Positions 1 through 5,286 of a stretch of 6,153 bases of DNA are shown here, piece after piece (position 1 is the first letter of the stretch; every line of letters begins with the position of its first letter). A program made the position numbers and the translations under genes. The notes beneath the pieces are model-generated. The model saw only the letters and a list, made by a program, of their open reading frames with translations, did no database searches and was not told where the DNA came from. Origin of the DNA: a candidate division NPL-UPA2 bacterium (GTDB lineage: Bacteria > Bacillota > UBA994); NCBI GenBank assembly GCA_018725205.1, contig QLUB01000101.1, positions 1 through 6,153 on the forward strand, written 5' to 3'.

Positions 1-13
1 CCTCTTCACTCAT
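1..13 (-). CDS. 5' end of an unknown gene, cut by the left edge
   Basis: Only four codons are inside the window (Met-Ser-Glu-Glu), so no function can be assigned. The start is believable because an ATG lies 7 nt after a full AAGGAGG ribosome binding site, and a near-consensus promoter lies just upstream. The gene would be transcribed leftward, the same direction as the ferredoxin and HEAT-like genes to its right. It has its own promoter and is separated from the ferredoxin by a probable terminator, so it is probably a separate transcription unit. Confidence 0.6.
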
Positions 14-18
14 GCTAG

Positions 19-27
19 CACCTCCTT
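19..27 (-). promoter_or_regulatory. Ribosome binding site of the left-edge gene
   Basis: On the minus strand AAGGAGGTG precedes the ATG at 13. It is a perfect anti-16S match at a good distance and is the main evidence that a gene starts here. It begins almost directly after the -10 box, so the leader would be very short. Confidence 0.75.
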
Positions 28-32
28 AATAT

Positions 33-60
33 ATTATAGGCTAGCTATTATAATAGTCAA
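33..60 (-). promoter_or_regulatory. Strong sigma-A-type promoter for the left-edge gene
   Basis: On the minus strand TTGACT (60 to 55) and a perfect TATAAT (38 to 33) are separated by 16 nt. Transcription should begin near 26, which leaves a leader of only about 13 nt that opens with the ribosome binding site. The spacer holds a perfect 12-bp palindrome that also touches the -35 box, so repression at this site is plausible. Confidence 0.75.
45..56. repeat. Perfect 12-bp palindrome inside the promoter spacer (candidate operator)
   Basis: CTATTATAATAG is its own reverse complement. It fills most of the spacer and overlaps the last two bases of the -35 box of the left-edge promoter, where a dimeric repressor would block RNA polymerase. 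AT-rich palindromes can arise by chance in AT-rich intergenic DNA, so operator function is inferred from position only. Confidence 0.35.
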
Positions 61-78
61 GAGGGTAAGGTGTGTTAC

Positions 79-119
79 AAAAAGAACCGTCCCCGGCGTT
101 TCTTTCCGGCGTTTCGGTT
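79..119 (-). terminator. Probable hairpin terminator after the ferredoxin gene
   Basis: Immediately after the ferredoxin stop codon the minus strand can fold as a nested hairpin. The outer stem is AACCG (119 to 115) with CGGTT (89 to 85), and an inner CCGG/CCGG stem closes a 9-nt loop. CTTTTTG follows directly (84 to 78). The stems are short and separated by an internal loop, so it is weaker than a textbook intrinsic terminator, but position and T-run fit. Confidence 0.45.
93..115. repeat. Tandem direct repeat, 10 bp copied at 13-bp spacing
   Basis: CCGGCGTTTC occurs at 93-102 and again at 106-115, separated by TTT. The two copies supply both arms of the inner stem of the terminator-like hairpin, so the structure may have arisen by a local duplication. 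Confidence 0.7.
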
Positions 120-285
120 AGTCGGGCTTAGGGGCGTCTACAGGACAGACGGCGGCACAAGCGCCGCAGTCAATGCACTTGTCGGGAATGATAACGTAAA
201 TGGCCCCCTCGACGATGGCCTCAGTAGGACATTCAGGCAAACAAGCGCCACAGGCAAAACATTCGCTCGCGATTCTGTAAGTCAA
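118..285 (-). CDS. 2[4Fe-4S] ferredoxin, clostridial type
   Basis: This is a 55-residue soluble low-potential electron carrier. Two CxxCxxCxxxCP motifs are intact: Cys9, 12, 15 and 19, and Cys37, 40, 43 and 47, which together ligate two [4Fe-4S] cubanes. The length matches classical clostridial ferredoxins. An ATG at 306 would add seven residues, but it lies upstream of the ribosome binding site. The TTG at 285 follows AGGAGGTGA at ideal distance and gives the usual Met-Thr-Tyr-Arg-Ile opening, so TTG is chosen. The gene has its own promoter and follows the HEAT-like gene by 73 nt. Partners cannot be read from the sequence; hydrogenases, oxidoreductases or the flavin dehydrogenase in this window are all possible. 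Confidence 0.95.
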   Translation of the reverse strand: MTYRIASECFACGACLPECPTEAIVEGAIYVIIPDKCIDCGACAAVCPVDAPKPD

Positions 286-290
286 AACTG

Positions 291-299
291 TCACCTCCT
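291..299 (-). promoter_or_regulatory. Ribosome binding site that fixes the TTG start of the ferredoxin
   Basis: AGGAGGTGA on the minus strand lies 8 nt (counted from GGAGG) before the TTG at 285. It overlaps codons 3-6 of the longer ATG reading, which has no comparable site of its own. This argues for the TTG start. Confidence 0.8.
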
Positions 300-317
300 C
301 TAACATTTCCTATATTC

Positions 318-345
318 ATTCTAGCACGTCCTGTAATTCCGTCAA
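318..345 (-). promoter_or_regulatory. Promoter of the ferredoxin gene with extended -10
   Basis: On the minus strand TTGACG (345 to 340) is followed after 16 nt by TAGAAT (323 to 318). The TG at -15/-14 makes an extended -10 (TGCTAGAAT). Initiation near 311 gives a leader of about 26 nt carrying the ribosome binding site. The ten bases GTGCTAGAAT recur exactly at 2057-2066 ahead of the exporter genes. The promoter sits between the HEAT-like stop codon and the ferredoxin, so the ferredoxin can be expressed independently. Confidence 0.7.
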
Positions 346-358
346 CCAGAGTTATTTT

Positions 359-1909
359 TCACTCTAGTCCGTCAGGGGTGCGGCGTAAATCATATCCGGC
401 TTTCAAGTTGTGCTCGGCCACTCGCACGCTCAGCACAAGCAAGTCGCGCAAGAAGGCGTTATGCTCCGGAGGTTGACCTGACTGCAGCTCACGCGCAATA
501 CGCAGCAGCATTCCGGCAGACGCAGTTTTCCCGCGCCGACTAAGGAATTCACCGGTTAGGTCAAGGCGCCGGATGATCTCTGGCAGGCGCGGCTGAAACA
601 GAGCGGTCGCCGCCTTGCGCAGCACATCATCGGCGGCCTTGGTCTTGGCTTTGCCACTGCGAAATCGCCTGCGGATTTTCATTATTTCTTCCGCCGCATC
701 GTATACTAAGGGGTCTTCTTCGTACCACTCCGCCAGCTCCTCAAGCGTCAACAGCTCCGGTAGAGCCGTCTCCATGGCGCTGTCCCCTACCCACTCTTCC
801 GGCTGTGGCACGTATTGTTTGGGCGTAAGCTCCTCTGTCCCCAAGACGCTCTTCCAGTACGTCCACTGCGGCGGCAGTAAAAGCCCTTGCCGTTGGCTAA
901 CGAAGAGCGCGTCACGCACGAGGAGGGTGGCGTAGGCTAAGTCCCCCTCCACTAGAGGATGGCTTCGCTTAAGTGTTTTACGCATCTTTGCGCTTTCGCG
1001 CCGCGTGGTGTGCGCTGTCCCATAACAGTCCTTTAGTCCCTGTTCAAGGCTTAGCAAAAAGTTCGCTGCAATCAGCCGGCCGCGGCCCTTGCCTAGAAAT
1101 CGGGCTACCCAGACAATACGACACCCTTGGCCGTCAATGCCCGACACAGCAACATGTACTAGGTCGCCTAGCATTTTGCTCGGGGCGTACTCCGGCACTA
1201 TCCCTTTAAAACTGAGCCTGCGCGATTCTCTCTCGGCCAGCCGTCTAACCAATGCTTCCGTCTGGTCGCGTACTTGGTTCAGGACGCCAAGCGAACGAGC
1301 CTCCGCTATTGTCCCAAGCCCTTTGACGGCCTCGGAGGCAATCACTTCGTCATCTCCGCGCGCTAATGCATAAAGGAGGGGAATGACCCGCTTGTCTCGC
1401 GTATGCACGAGGTCTTGCACATAGCCAAATTGCATCTCCGGGGGGAAGCCAGCAAACTCCTCTAAGACGTAACCGATGATACTTTCGTCGTCTGCAATGT
1501 CCTTAAGCAAGAGTTCCATTGATTCACTGGCGAGTTTGTTGATGTCCCGAAAAACCGCAGGTGTCATGATATCGCTGGGGTCACAGCCCATGGTCGCCAA
1601 AAAACGCAGCAACTGACCCTTAGCGACATCAGCCACGTTACGCTTATGCAACAGGCTTAGCGCACCATCCATTGCCTGGCTATCGCCTAGCGCAATCAGC
1701 AAACCAACCGCGACCGACGCTTCGCGCTCGGCACTCGTTTCCTCCAACAGTTTTAGCGCACCTAGTTTGGTGTAGGGGCTTTGTGCTGCTAAATGCCGAA
1801 GTGCCTTTTCGAGCTCTGCTGGCGTAAGTTTGGCATTCGCTAATTCCACGAGTTTTCGCTGCACCTCCTGCCTTACTAGCAGGCGATCGTCTACACGTCC
1901 TGCGCCCAC
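359..1909 (-). CDS. HEAT-like helical repeat protein of unknown function
   Basis: A 516-residue, probably cytoplasmic protein without signal peptide or membrane segment. Residues about 12-230 are a run of amphipathic helix pairs rich in Leu/Ala, resembling HEAT/armadillo scaffolds; examples are residues 43-75 and 171-205. Residues about 235-350 break the pattern with a predicted strand-rich part (GIDGQGCRIVWVARFLGKG near 257-275), then a charged stretch and an aromatic QWTYWK segment. Residues 380-516 are again helical, with a basic patch at 411-424. No catalytic motif is recognised; a scaffold or adaptor role is only an inference. The GTG at 1909 has a weak GAAAGG site 11 nt upstream; GTG at codon 16 is an alternative start preceded by AAGG. 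The gene lies upstream of the ferredoxin and diverges from the exporter pair. No convincing promoter was seen. Confidence 0.85.
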   Translation of the reverse strand: MGAGRVDDRLLVRQEVQRKLVELANAKLTPAELEKALRHLAAQSPYTKLGALKLLEETSAEREASVAVGLLIALGDSQAMDGALSLLHKRNVADVAKGQLLRFLATMGCDPSDIMTPAVFRDINKLASESMELLLKDIADDESIIGYVLEEFAGFPPEMQFGYVQDLVHTRDKRVIPLLYALARGDDEVIASEAVKGLGTIAEARSLGVLNQVRDQTEALVRRLAERESRRLSFKGIVPEYAPSKMLGDLVHVAVSGIDGQGCRIVWVARFLGKGRGRLIAANFLLSLEQGLKDCYGTAHTTRRESAKMRKTLKRSHPLVEGDLAYATLLVRDALFVSQRQGLLLPPQWTYWKSVLGTEELTPKQYVPQPEEWVGDSAMETALPELLTLEELAEWYEEDPLVYDAAEEIMKIRRRFRSGKAKTKAADDVLRKAATALFQPRLPEIIRRLDLTGEFLSRRGKTASAGMLLRIARELQSGQPPEHNAFLRDLLVLSVRVAEHNLKAGYDLRRTPDGLE

Positions 1910-2056
1910 GCCTTGTCACGCCTTTCTTTAGTAGGTAGGGGCTATCCTATCTAGTAATTCGGTGTCCTGTGTCCGTTCCCTCCAAAGAAGTCCCTCTGTC
2001 ACATTTTCCTACCCCGCGTTTCTTTCATATTTTCTTAGTCTCATCTTAGCCCTATG

Positions 2057-2066
2057 GTGCTAGAAT
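2057..2066 (+). promoter_or_regulatory. Candidate extended -10 promoter element for the exporter genes
   Basis: GTGCTAGAAT is identical to the ferredoxin promoter's extended -10 region. No good -35 box lies at 16-18 nt, so initiation would depend on the TG extension or an activator. Initiation near 2073 would give a 14-nt leader starting at the GAGG ribosome binding site. An ATG at 2054 would place this element inside coding sequence, which also argues for the later start at 2087. Confidence 0.45.
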
Positions 2067-2086
2067 ACTTAAAGAGGGGGTGTATT

Positions 2087-2851
2087 ATGAGTTCAACCGA
2101 CACGTTGTTGCGCCTAGGGTTGACTGCCGGAGAACTGATGCTCAGGGGTGGCGCAGAGGTCTGCCGCGTGGAAGATACGGTCCAGCGCATTCTCTGCGCG
2201 GTTGGGGCGGACGGAGCAAACGTAATCGCCACGCCTACAGGCATCTATTTGACGCTTTCTGTAGACGGCAAACTTGCTAGCGCAGTGCGTCGCGTGACTA
2301 ATACTGCCTACGACTTGAATCTAGTCTGCGCCATTAACCAGTTTTCCCGCCACATAGACAGTACTATTTCGCCGCAAGCGGCCTTGACCACTGTGCTCAG
2401 TTTGGCTAAGCAAAATGAGGTCTACTCGCCGCGCCTTGCGGCCGTAGCAGCTTTCTCTGCGGGAGGTTCGTTCACGGTACTATTCGGCGGCACTGCAGTA
2501 GACGCTGCCGCGGGAGGAATTGGGGGCCTGCTAGTCTTTCTCCTTATACGTAAGCTCAGCCGCCTTGGCGTTAATCGTTTTGCCATCGACTACTGCGGGG
2601 GTGCGTTAGGCGCGTTTAATGCAGTTGCCATGTCTATAGTTTTCCCTACAAGCTTACAACCCGCTGTGCTTGGCGCCATCCTAATCTTGGTGCCGGGCGT
2701 GCTGCTCACTAACGCTGTGCGCGACTCCATCAGCGGCGATTTGTTGTCGGGGGCGGCGCGCATGGTTGAAGCTCTATTGGTCGCTGTGGCCGTCGCCGCC
2801 GGAGTCGGCACAGTGCTTTCGCTGTGGGCTACGCTGGGCGGTATCCTATGA
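2087..2851 (+). CDS. Threonine/serine exporter family protein, DUF1212-type (ThrE N-terminal half, YjjP-like)
   Basis: This 254-residue inner-membrane protein is the larger half of a split ThrE-type exporter. The conserved cytoplasmic N-terminal domain is clear: GELMLRGGAEVCRVEDT at 15-31 and PTGIYLTL at 50-57. About five hydrophobic helices follow (about 115-137, 138-155, 167-187, 190-210, 224-250). The family's PG...TNAVRDSISGDLLSG region lies at 203-222. Known relatives are Corynebacterium ThrE (Thr/Ser export, one fused chain) and E. coli YjjPB (succinate export, two chains), so the substrate is uncertain. The start at 2087 is chosen because GAGG lies 9 nt before it; an ATG at 2054 would add 11 residues and overlap the likely promoter. 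The stop overlaps the next start (ATGA), which indicates coupled, roughly equimolar synthesis. Confidence 0.92.
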   Translation: MSSTDTLLRLGLTAGELMLRGGAEVCRVEDTVQRILCAVGADGANVIATPTGIYLTLSVDGKLASAVRRVTNTAYDLNLVCAINQFSRHIDSTISPQAALTTVLSLAKQNEVYSPRLAAVAAFSAGGSFTVLFGGTAVDAAAGGIGGLLVFLLIRKLSRLGVNRFAIDYCGGALGAFNAVAMSIVFPTSLQPAVLGAILILVPGVLLTNAVRDSISGDLLSGAARMVEALLVAVAVAAGVGTVLSLWATLGGIL

Positions 2852-3261
2852 ACACGCTTCTGCTCTTAACTGCTTGTTTTGTTGGCACTTTAAGTTTTGC
2901 TCTGATCTTTAGAGCACCTCCAAGGTCTCTCTTTTGGTGCGGGTTGATTGGCGCGCTTGGCTATGGCGTCTTACTGATACTACAGAACGTCGGCGCGGGT
3001 TCAGCCGCTGCGGTGTTTTTCGCTGCGTCCGTTGTCGGGCTGGCCAGCGAACTCTTGGCACGTGCCTCTAAAATTCCGGCGACGGTATACATTATCGCGG
3101 GCATCATCCCCCTAGTGCCCGGCGCTGCCGCCTATTTCAGCATGCTCTATTTCGCGCAGGGCAATTACCGCGAGGCCTTGGTAGCGCTGTCTAGTGTTGC
3201 GCATATGGCGATTGCCATTTCGGCGGGCCTCGCTGTCGGCACAGTTCTGCGCAGGAAATAG
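2848..3261 (+). CDS. Threonine/serine exporter family protein, DUF3815-type (ThrE C-terminal half, YjjB-like)
   Basis: A 137-residue, almost entirely hydrophobic protein with about five membrane helices (2-20, 28-46, 50-70, 77-97, 116-134). The family signature KIPATVYIIAGIIPLVPG at 75-92 is clear: a Pro-rich re-entrant-looking motif shared by ThrE C-terminal domains and YjjB. The chain ends in a basic tail (LRRK), probably cytoplasmic. The ATG at 2848 overlaps the upstream TGA by four bases, so translation is coupled to the partner gene. An earlier ATG at 2824 lies within the partner's coding sequence and adds an unlikely polar extension. The two chains should form one exporter for threonine/serine or small organic acids. 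Confidence 0.92.
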   Translation: MNTLLLLTACFVGTLSFALIFRAPPRSLFWCGLIGALGYGVLLILQNVGAGSAAAVFFAASVVGLASELLARASKIPATVYIIAGIIPLVPGAAAYFSMLYFAQGNYREALVALSSVAHMAIAISAGLAVGTVLRRK

Positions 3262-3322
3262 GCACCTAGTCTCCTACTCCCGCATAGCCTCTATTCCCTT
3301 GGCATAGGCTTAGGTGAAGCTC

Positions 3323-3327
3323 GGAGG
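3323..3327 (+). promoter_or_regulatory. Ribosome binding site that sets the deacetylase start
   Basis: GGAGG lies 7 nt before the ATG at 3335. Earlier in-frame starts (GTG at 3314, ATG at 3329) lie upstream of it or directly against it, so 3335 is preferred. Confidence 0.75.
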
Positions 3328-3334
3328 GATGCGC

Positions 3335-4132
3335 ATGTGGATGGTGCTACGGATAAGACCGCGCGAACGGTGGCTGGCGTTTGCGGTAGGCCTGGGGTTA
3401 CTATGGCAACTGACGAACTTGTCCTATCCCGGCTGGCTGATCAGGAACTTGGCGGCTGTGGCTACGACCACGCGCTTAGTTCCCATTTATAGCGTAGAAA
3501 GGACAGAGAAAGTCCTTTCTCTGTCCTTTGATGCCGCATGGGGCGCCGACTACACCGACGACCTCCTAGCCATATTGCACCGCCATCAAGTACGCGCTAC
3601 GTTTTTTCTTGTGGGTTTTTGGGTGGAAAAGTATCCTGAGGTGGCAAAACGCATCGCCGCAGCCGGACACGAAATCGGGAATCACTCTTCTACCCACCCT
3701 AACCTCGTCCCGCTTACGGTGGAGCAGATAGCGCTTGAAGTATCCCGCACGCACGACATCCTCAAGGAGACAACCGGGCTGACGCCTCGCCTCTTTCGCC
3801 CCCCGTTTGGCGCATACAGCAACCGTGTACTTGAAACGCTAACTGCCTTGGGTTATCACACCATCCAATGGAGCATTGACTCCTTGGATTGGCGTAAGGA
3901 GGCCACCCCGCAGTCAATTGTCACGCGCGTCACGGCGCGGGCTCACCCCGGTGCCATTGTCTTGTTTCACAACAACGCCACCTATACACCCGAGGCTCTA
4001 GAGCCCATCCTCACGCACCTGCGCGAACAGGGCTACAGCTTCGTGCCTATCGGTGATTTGCTCTTGGCTGATAACTGGTACATCGACCCTACGACCGGTC
4101 AGCAGCGCCGCAAAGCCCAAGGCAGCCGTTAG
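3335..4132 (+). CDS. Membrane-anchored polysaccharide deacetylase, PdaB-like (carbohydrate esterase 4 fold)
   Basis: A 265-residue protein with one N-terminal membrane helix (about 12-29), which would place the catalytic NodB-type domain outside the cytoplasmic membrane. Motif 1 is SFDAAWG at 64-70: the catalytic-base Asp66 is kept, but the second, metal-binding Asp of the usual TFDDGP is Ala67. The zinc HxxxH motif is present (His117, His121 in NHSSTHP). RPPFG at 155-159, Asp182 in WSID and His212 in LFHNN complete the site. SFDAAWG-type proteins resemble the sporulation deacetylase PdaB, so a role in spore cortex or peptidoglycan maturation is likely; a xylan or chitin substrate is less likely. 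It follows the exporter pair by 73 nt, possibly with its own promoter, and its stop overlaps the stop of the convergent FAD gene. Confidence 0.9.
   Translation: MWMVLRIRPRERWLAFAVGLGLLWQLTNLSYPGWLIRNLAAVATTTRLVPIYSVERTEKVLSLSFDAAWGADYTDDLLAILHRHQVRATFFLVGFWVEKYPEVAKRIAAAGHEIGNHSSTHPNLVPLTVEQIALEVSRTHDILKETTGLTPRLFRPPFGAYSNRVLETLTALGYHTIQWSIDSLDWRKEATPQSIVTRVTARAHPGAIVLFHNNATYTPEALEPILTHLREQGYSFVPIGDLLLADNWYIDPTTGQQRRKAQGSR
3498..3529. repeat. Perfect 15-bp inverted repeat with 2-nt centre inside the deacetylase gene
   Basis: AAAGGACAGAGAAAG (3498-3512), TC, then its exact reverse complement CTTTCTCTGTCCTTT (3515-3529). It encodes the residues leading into and including Ser-Phe of the catalytic SFD motif, whose Asp codon starts at 3531. 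In mRNA it would form a long, uninterrupted stem. No T-run follows, so it is not a standard terminator. Confidence 0.95.
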
Positions 4133-5286
4133 ACTACCGAAGGCTCGTAAAAGAGCTCGCCCCGCGCAAAGCGCCCCAAGCCCATTTTGTCAATGGGAAG
4201 CGATGCCGGGAGGCCTAGAACGCTCTCGGCCAGCAACACGCCGGTCATGGGTGCTAACATAAACCCATGGCCACTAAAGCCTACCGCCAAAAAGAACCCG
4301 GGCACTTCAGGAACCGCACCTAAAATTGGGGTGCGGTCTGGTGTCATGTTGTACAAGCCTGCCCATTGGCGCACGACGCGGATGCCTTTAAGTGGAGGCA
4401 AAAGCCACGTGATTTTCTGCGCCATCTCTTCCGCAAACTGCCACGTAGAGCGACTGCTGTACCCCGGCTTTTCCGCCGCGTCCCCAAGCCCCATAATGAA
4501 ACTCCCATGTGGGGTCTGTTGGCAGTAAATGTGGTGGTGAAAAGACATGACCATAGGCCCTTGCATTGGTGCCACCGGTTCGGTCACAAGAATCTGGTGC
4601 CGCTCCGAGTACGTGGGTATGTCTACTCCCGCCATAGCGGCAATGTCCTTAGACCATCCGCCTGCCGCATTAACTACGACCGGCGTAGAAATATAGCCCC
4701 CCGTGGTCTCCACCCCGACGATGCTCCCTTCGCCTGCACCGCCGCGTCGCATGCCTAATACCTCGGTGTTCGTGTATATTTTAACGCCGAGCCGGCGTGC
4801 CGCCTGAGCGTAGGCGTCAGTGACATGAAAGGGATTACAGTGCCCGTCGGTTTGATTAAAGGTGGCTCCCAGGAGGCCCTCGGTGTTAAGATGCGGCACT
4901 ATCTCCCGCGCCTCTGCCGGGGTGCAGAGCTTTACCCCTAAGCCAAAGCTCCGTTGTAGATTTACGTTCTTCTGGAATTGCTCCCACCCGGCTGGCGTGT
5001 AAGCTAGGAGCAAGTAGCCGCCTTGCTTAAACTCAATATCTCCGTCATAGTCGAGGTCTTCATTCATCGTTTCAAACCTTTTGACGCTGGCAATGGACAT
5101 CCGAAGGTTCATCTCCGTGCCCCACTGCTGCCGTACTCCTGCCCCGCAACGCCCCGTAGCCCCGCTGGCGAGGTAATCCCGCTCTAACACCACTACGTCC
5201 GTACACCCGCGTTTGGCTAGCTCGTAGGCGATGGCCACCCCGTTTACGCCTCCGCCGATAACTACTACCTCGGCGCTACTGTGCAT
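4129..5286 (-). CDS. FAD-dependent amine/imino-acid dehydrogenase (DAO family, PdhB/HcnC/sarcosine oxidase beta-like)
   Basis: A 385-residue flavoprotein. The N-terminal Rossmann motif is intact (Gly11-x-Gly13-x-x-Gly16 in VIGGGVNG, with ribose-binding Glu35). SGATGRCGAGVRQQW (41-55) is typical of dehydrogenase beta subunits of heteromeric amine oxidases. The C-terminal FAD region holds WAGLYNMTPDRTPILG (308-323) and GFSGHGFMLAP (336-346). Family members oxidise the C-N bond of L-proline, sarcosine, glycine (HcnC) or opines; the exact substrate cannot be read from sequence. The genes for [2Fe-2S] and [4Fe-4S] partners lie upstream and overlap, so electrons should leave through iron-sulfur clusters and not directly to O2. 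The ATG at 5286 follows GAGGAGG by 9 nt; in-frame starts further upstream, including 5319, precede that site. The start lies inside the preceding gene (11-nt overlap). Confidence 0.93.
   Translation of the reverse strand: MHSSAEVVVIGGGVNGVAIAYELAKRGCTDVVVLERDYLASGATGRCGAGVRQQWGTEMNLRMSIASVKRFETMNEDLDYDGDIEFKQGGYLLLAYTPAGWEQFQKNVNLQRSFGLGVKLCTPAEAREIVPHLNTEGLLGATFNQTDGHCNPFHVTDAYAQAARRLGVKIYTNTEVLGMRRGGAGEGSIVGVETTGGYISTPVVVNAAGGWSKDIAAMAGVDIPTYSERHQILVTEPVAPMQGPMVMSFHHHIYCQQTPHGSFIMGLGDAAEKPGYSSRSTWQFAEEMAQKITWLLPPLKGIRVVRQWAGLYNMTPDRTPILGAVPEVPGFFLAVGFSGHGFMLAPMTGVLLAESVLGLPASLPIDKMGLGRFARGELFYEPSVV

Noticed and set aside
26..54. Plus-strand promoter-like boxes (TTAATA, 17 nt, TATAAT)
   Set aside because: The TATAAT comes from the palindrome, the -35 is poor, and no plausible plus-strand gene follows.
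70..303. Open reading frame of 77 codons on the plus strand
   Set aside because: It lies antisense to the ferredoxin, has no ribosome binding site and a composition without recognisable motifs; the ferredoxin's cysteine motifs are decisive for the minus strand.
615..1373. Several plus-strand open frames antisense to the HEAT-like gene
   Set aside because: Low-complexity Ser/Arg-rich translations, no ribosome binding sites, overlapping one another; they are shadows of a GC-rich minus-strand gene.
1910..2086. Divergent intergenic region searched for a promoter of the HEAT-like gene and for operators
   Set aside because: TAGGAT-like -10 candidates exist on the minus strand but without a credible -35 box, and no clear inverted repeat was found; only the exporter-side -10 element is reported.
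2803..3246. Shared word GTCGGCACAGT near the ends of both exporter genes
   Set aside because: Both copies encode Val-Gly-Thr-Val in hydrophobic C-terminal helices; similar codon choice explains it without a functional repeat.
3263..3316. Inverted repeats (CACCTA/TAGGTG and AGCCT/AGGCT) between exporter and deacetylase
   Set aside because: Arms are short and irregularly spaced, with no T-run and no riboswitch core recognised; neither a terminator nor a riboswitch can be supported.
4243..4272. Imperfect 10-bp inverted repeat with a 10-nt loop in the FAD gene
   Set aside because: Only 7 bp pair without interruption, which is expected by chance in a window this size, and it lies in conserved FAD-binding coding sequence.
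4187..4758. Two long plus-strand open frames antisense to the FAD gene
   Set aside because: The minus strand encodes a full FAD protein with Rossmann motif; the antisense frames carry no domain or good start signal.
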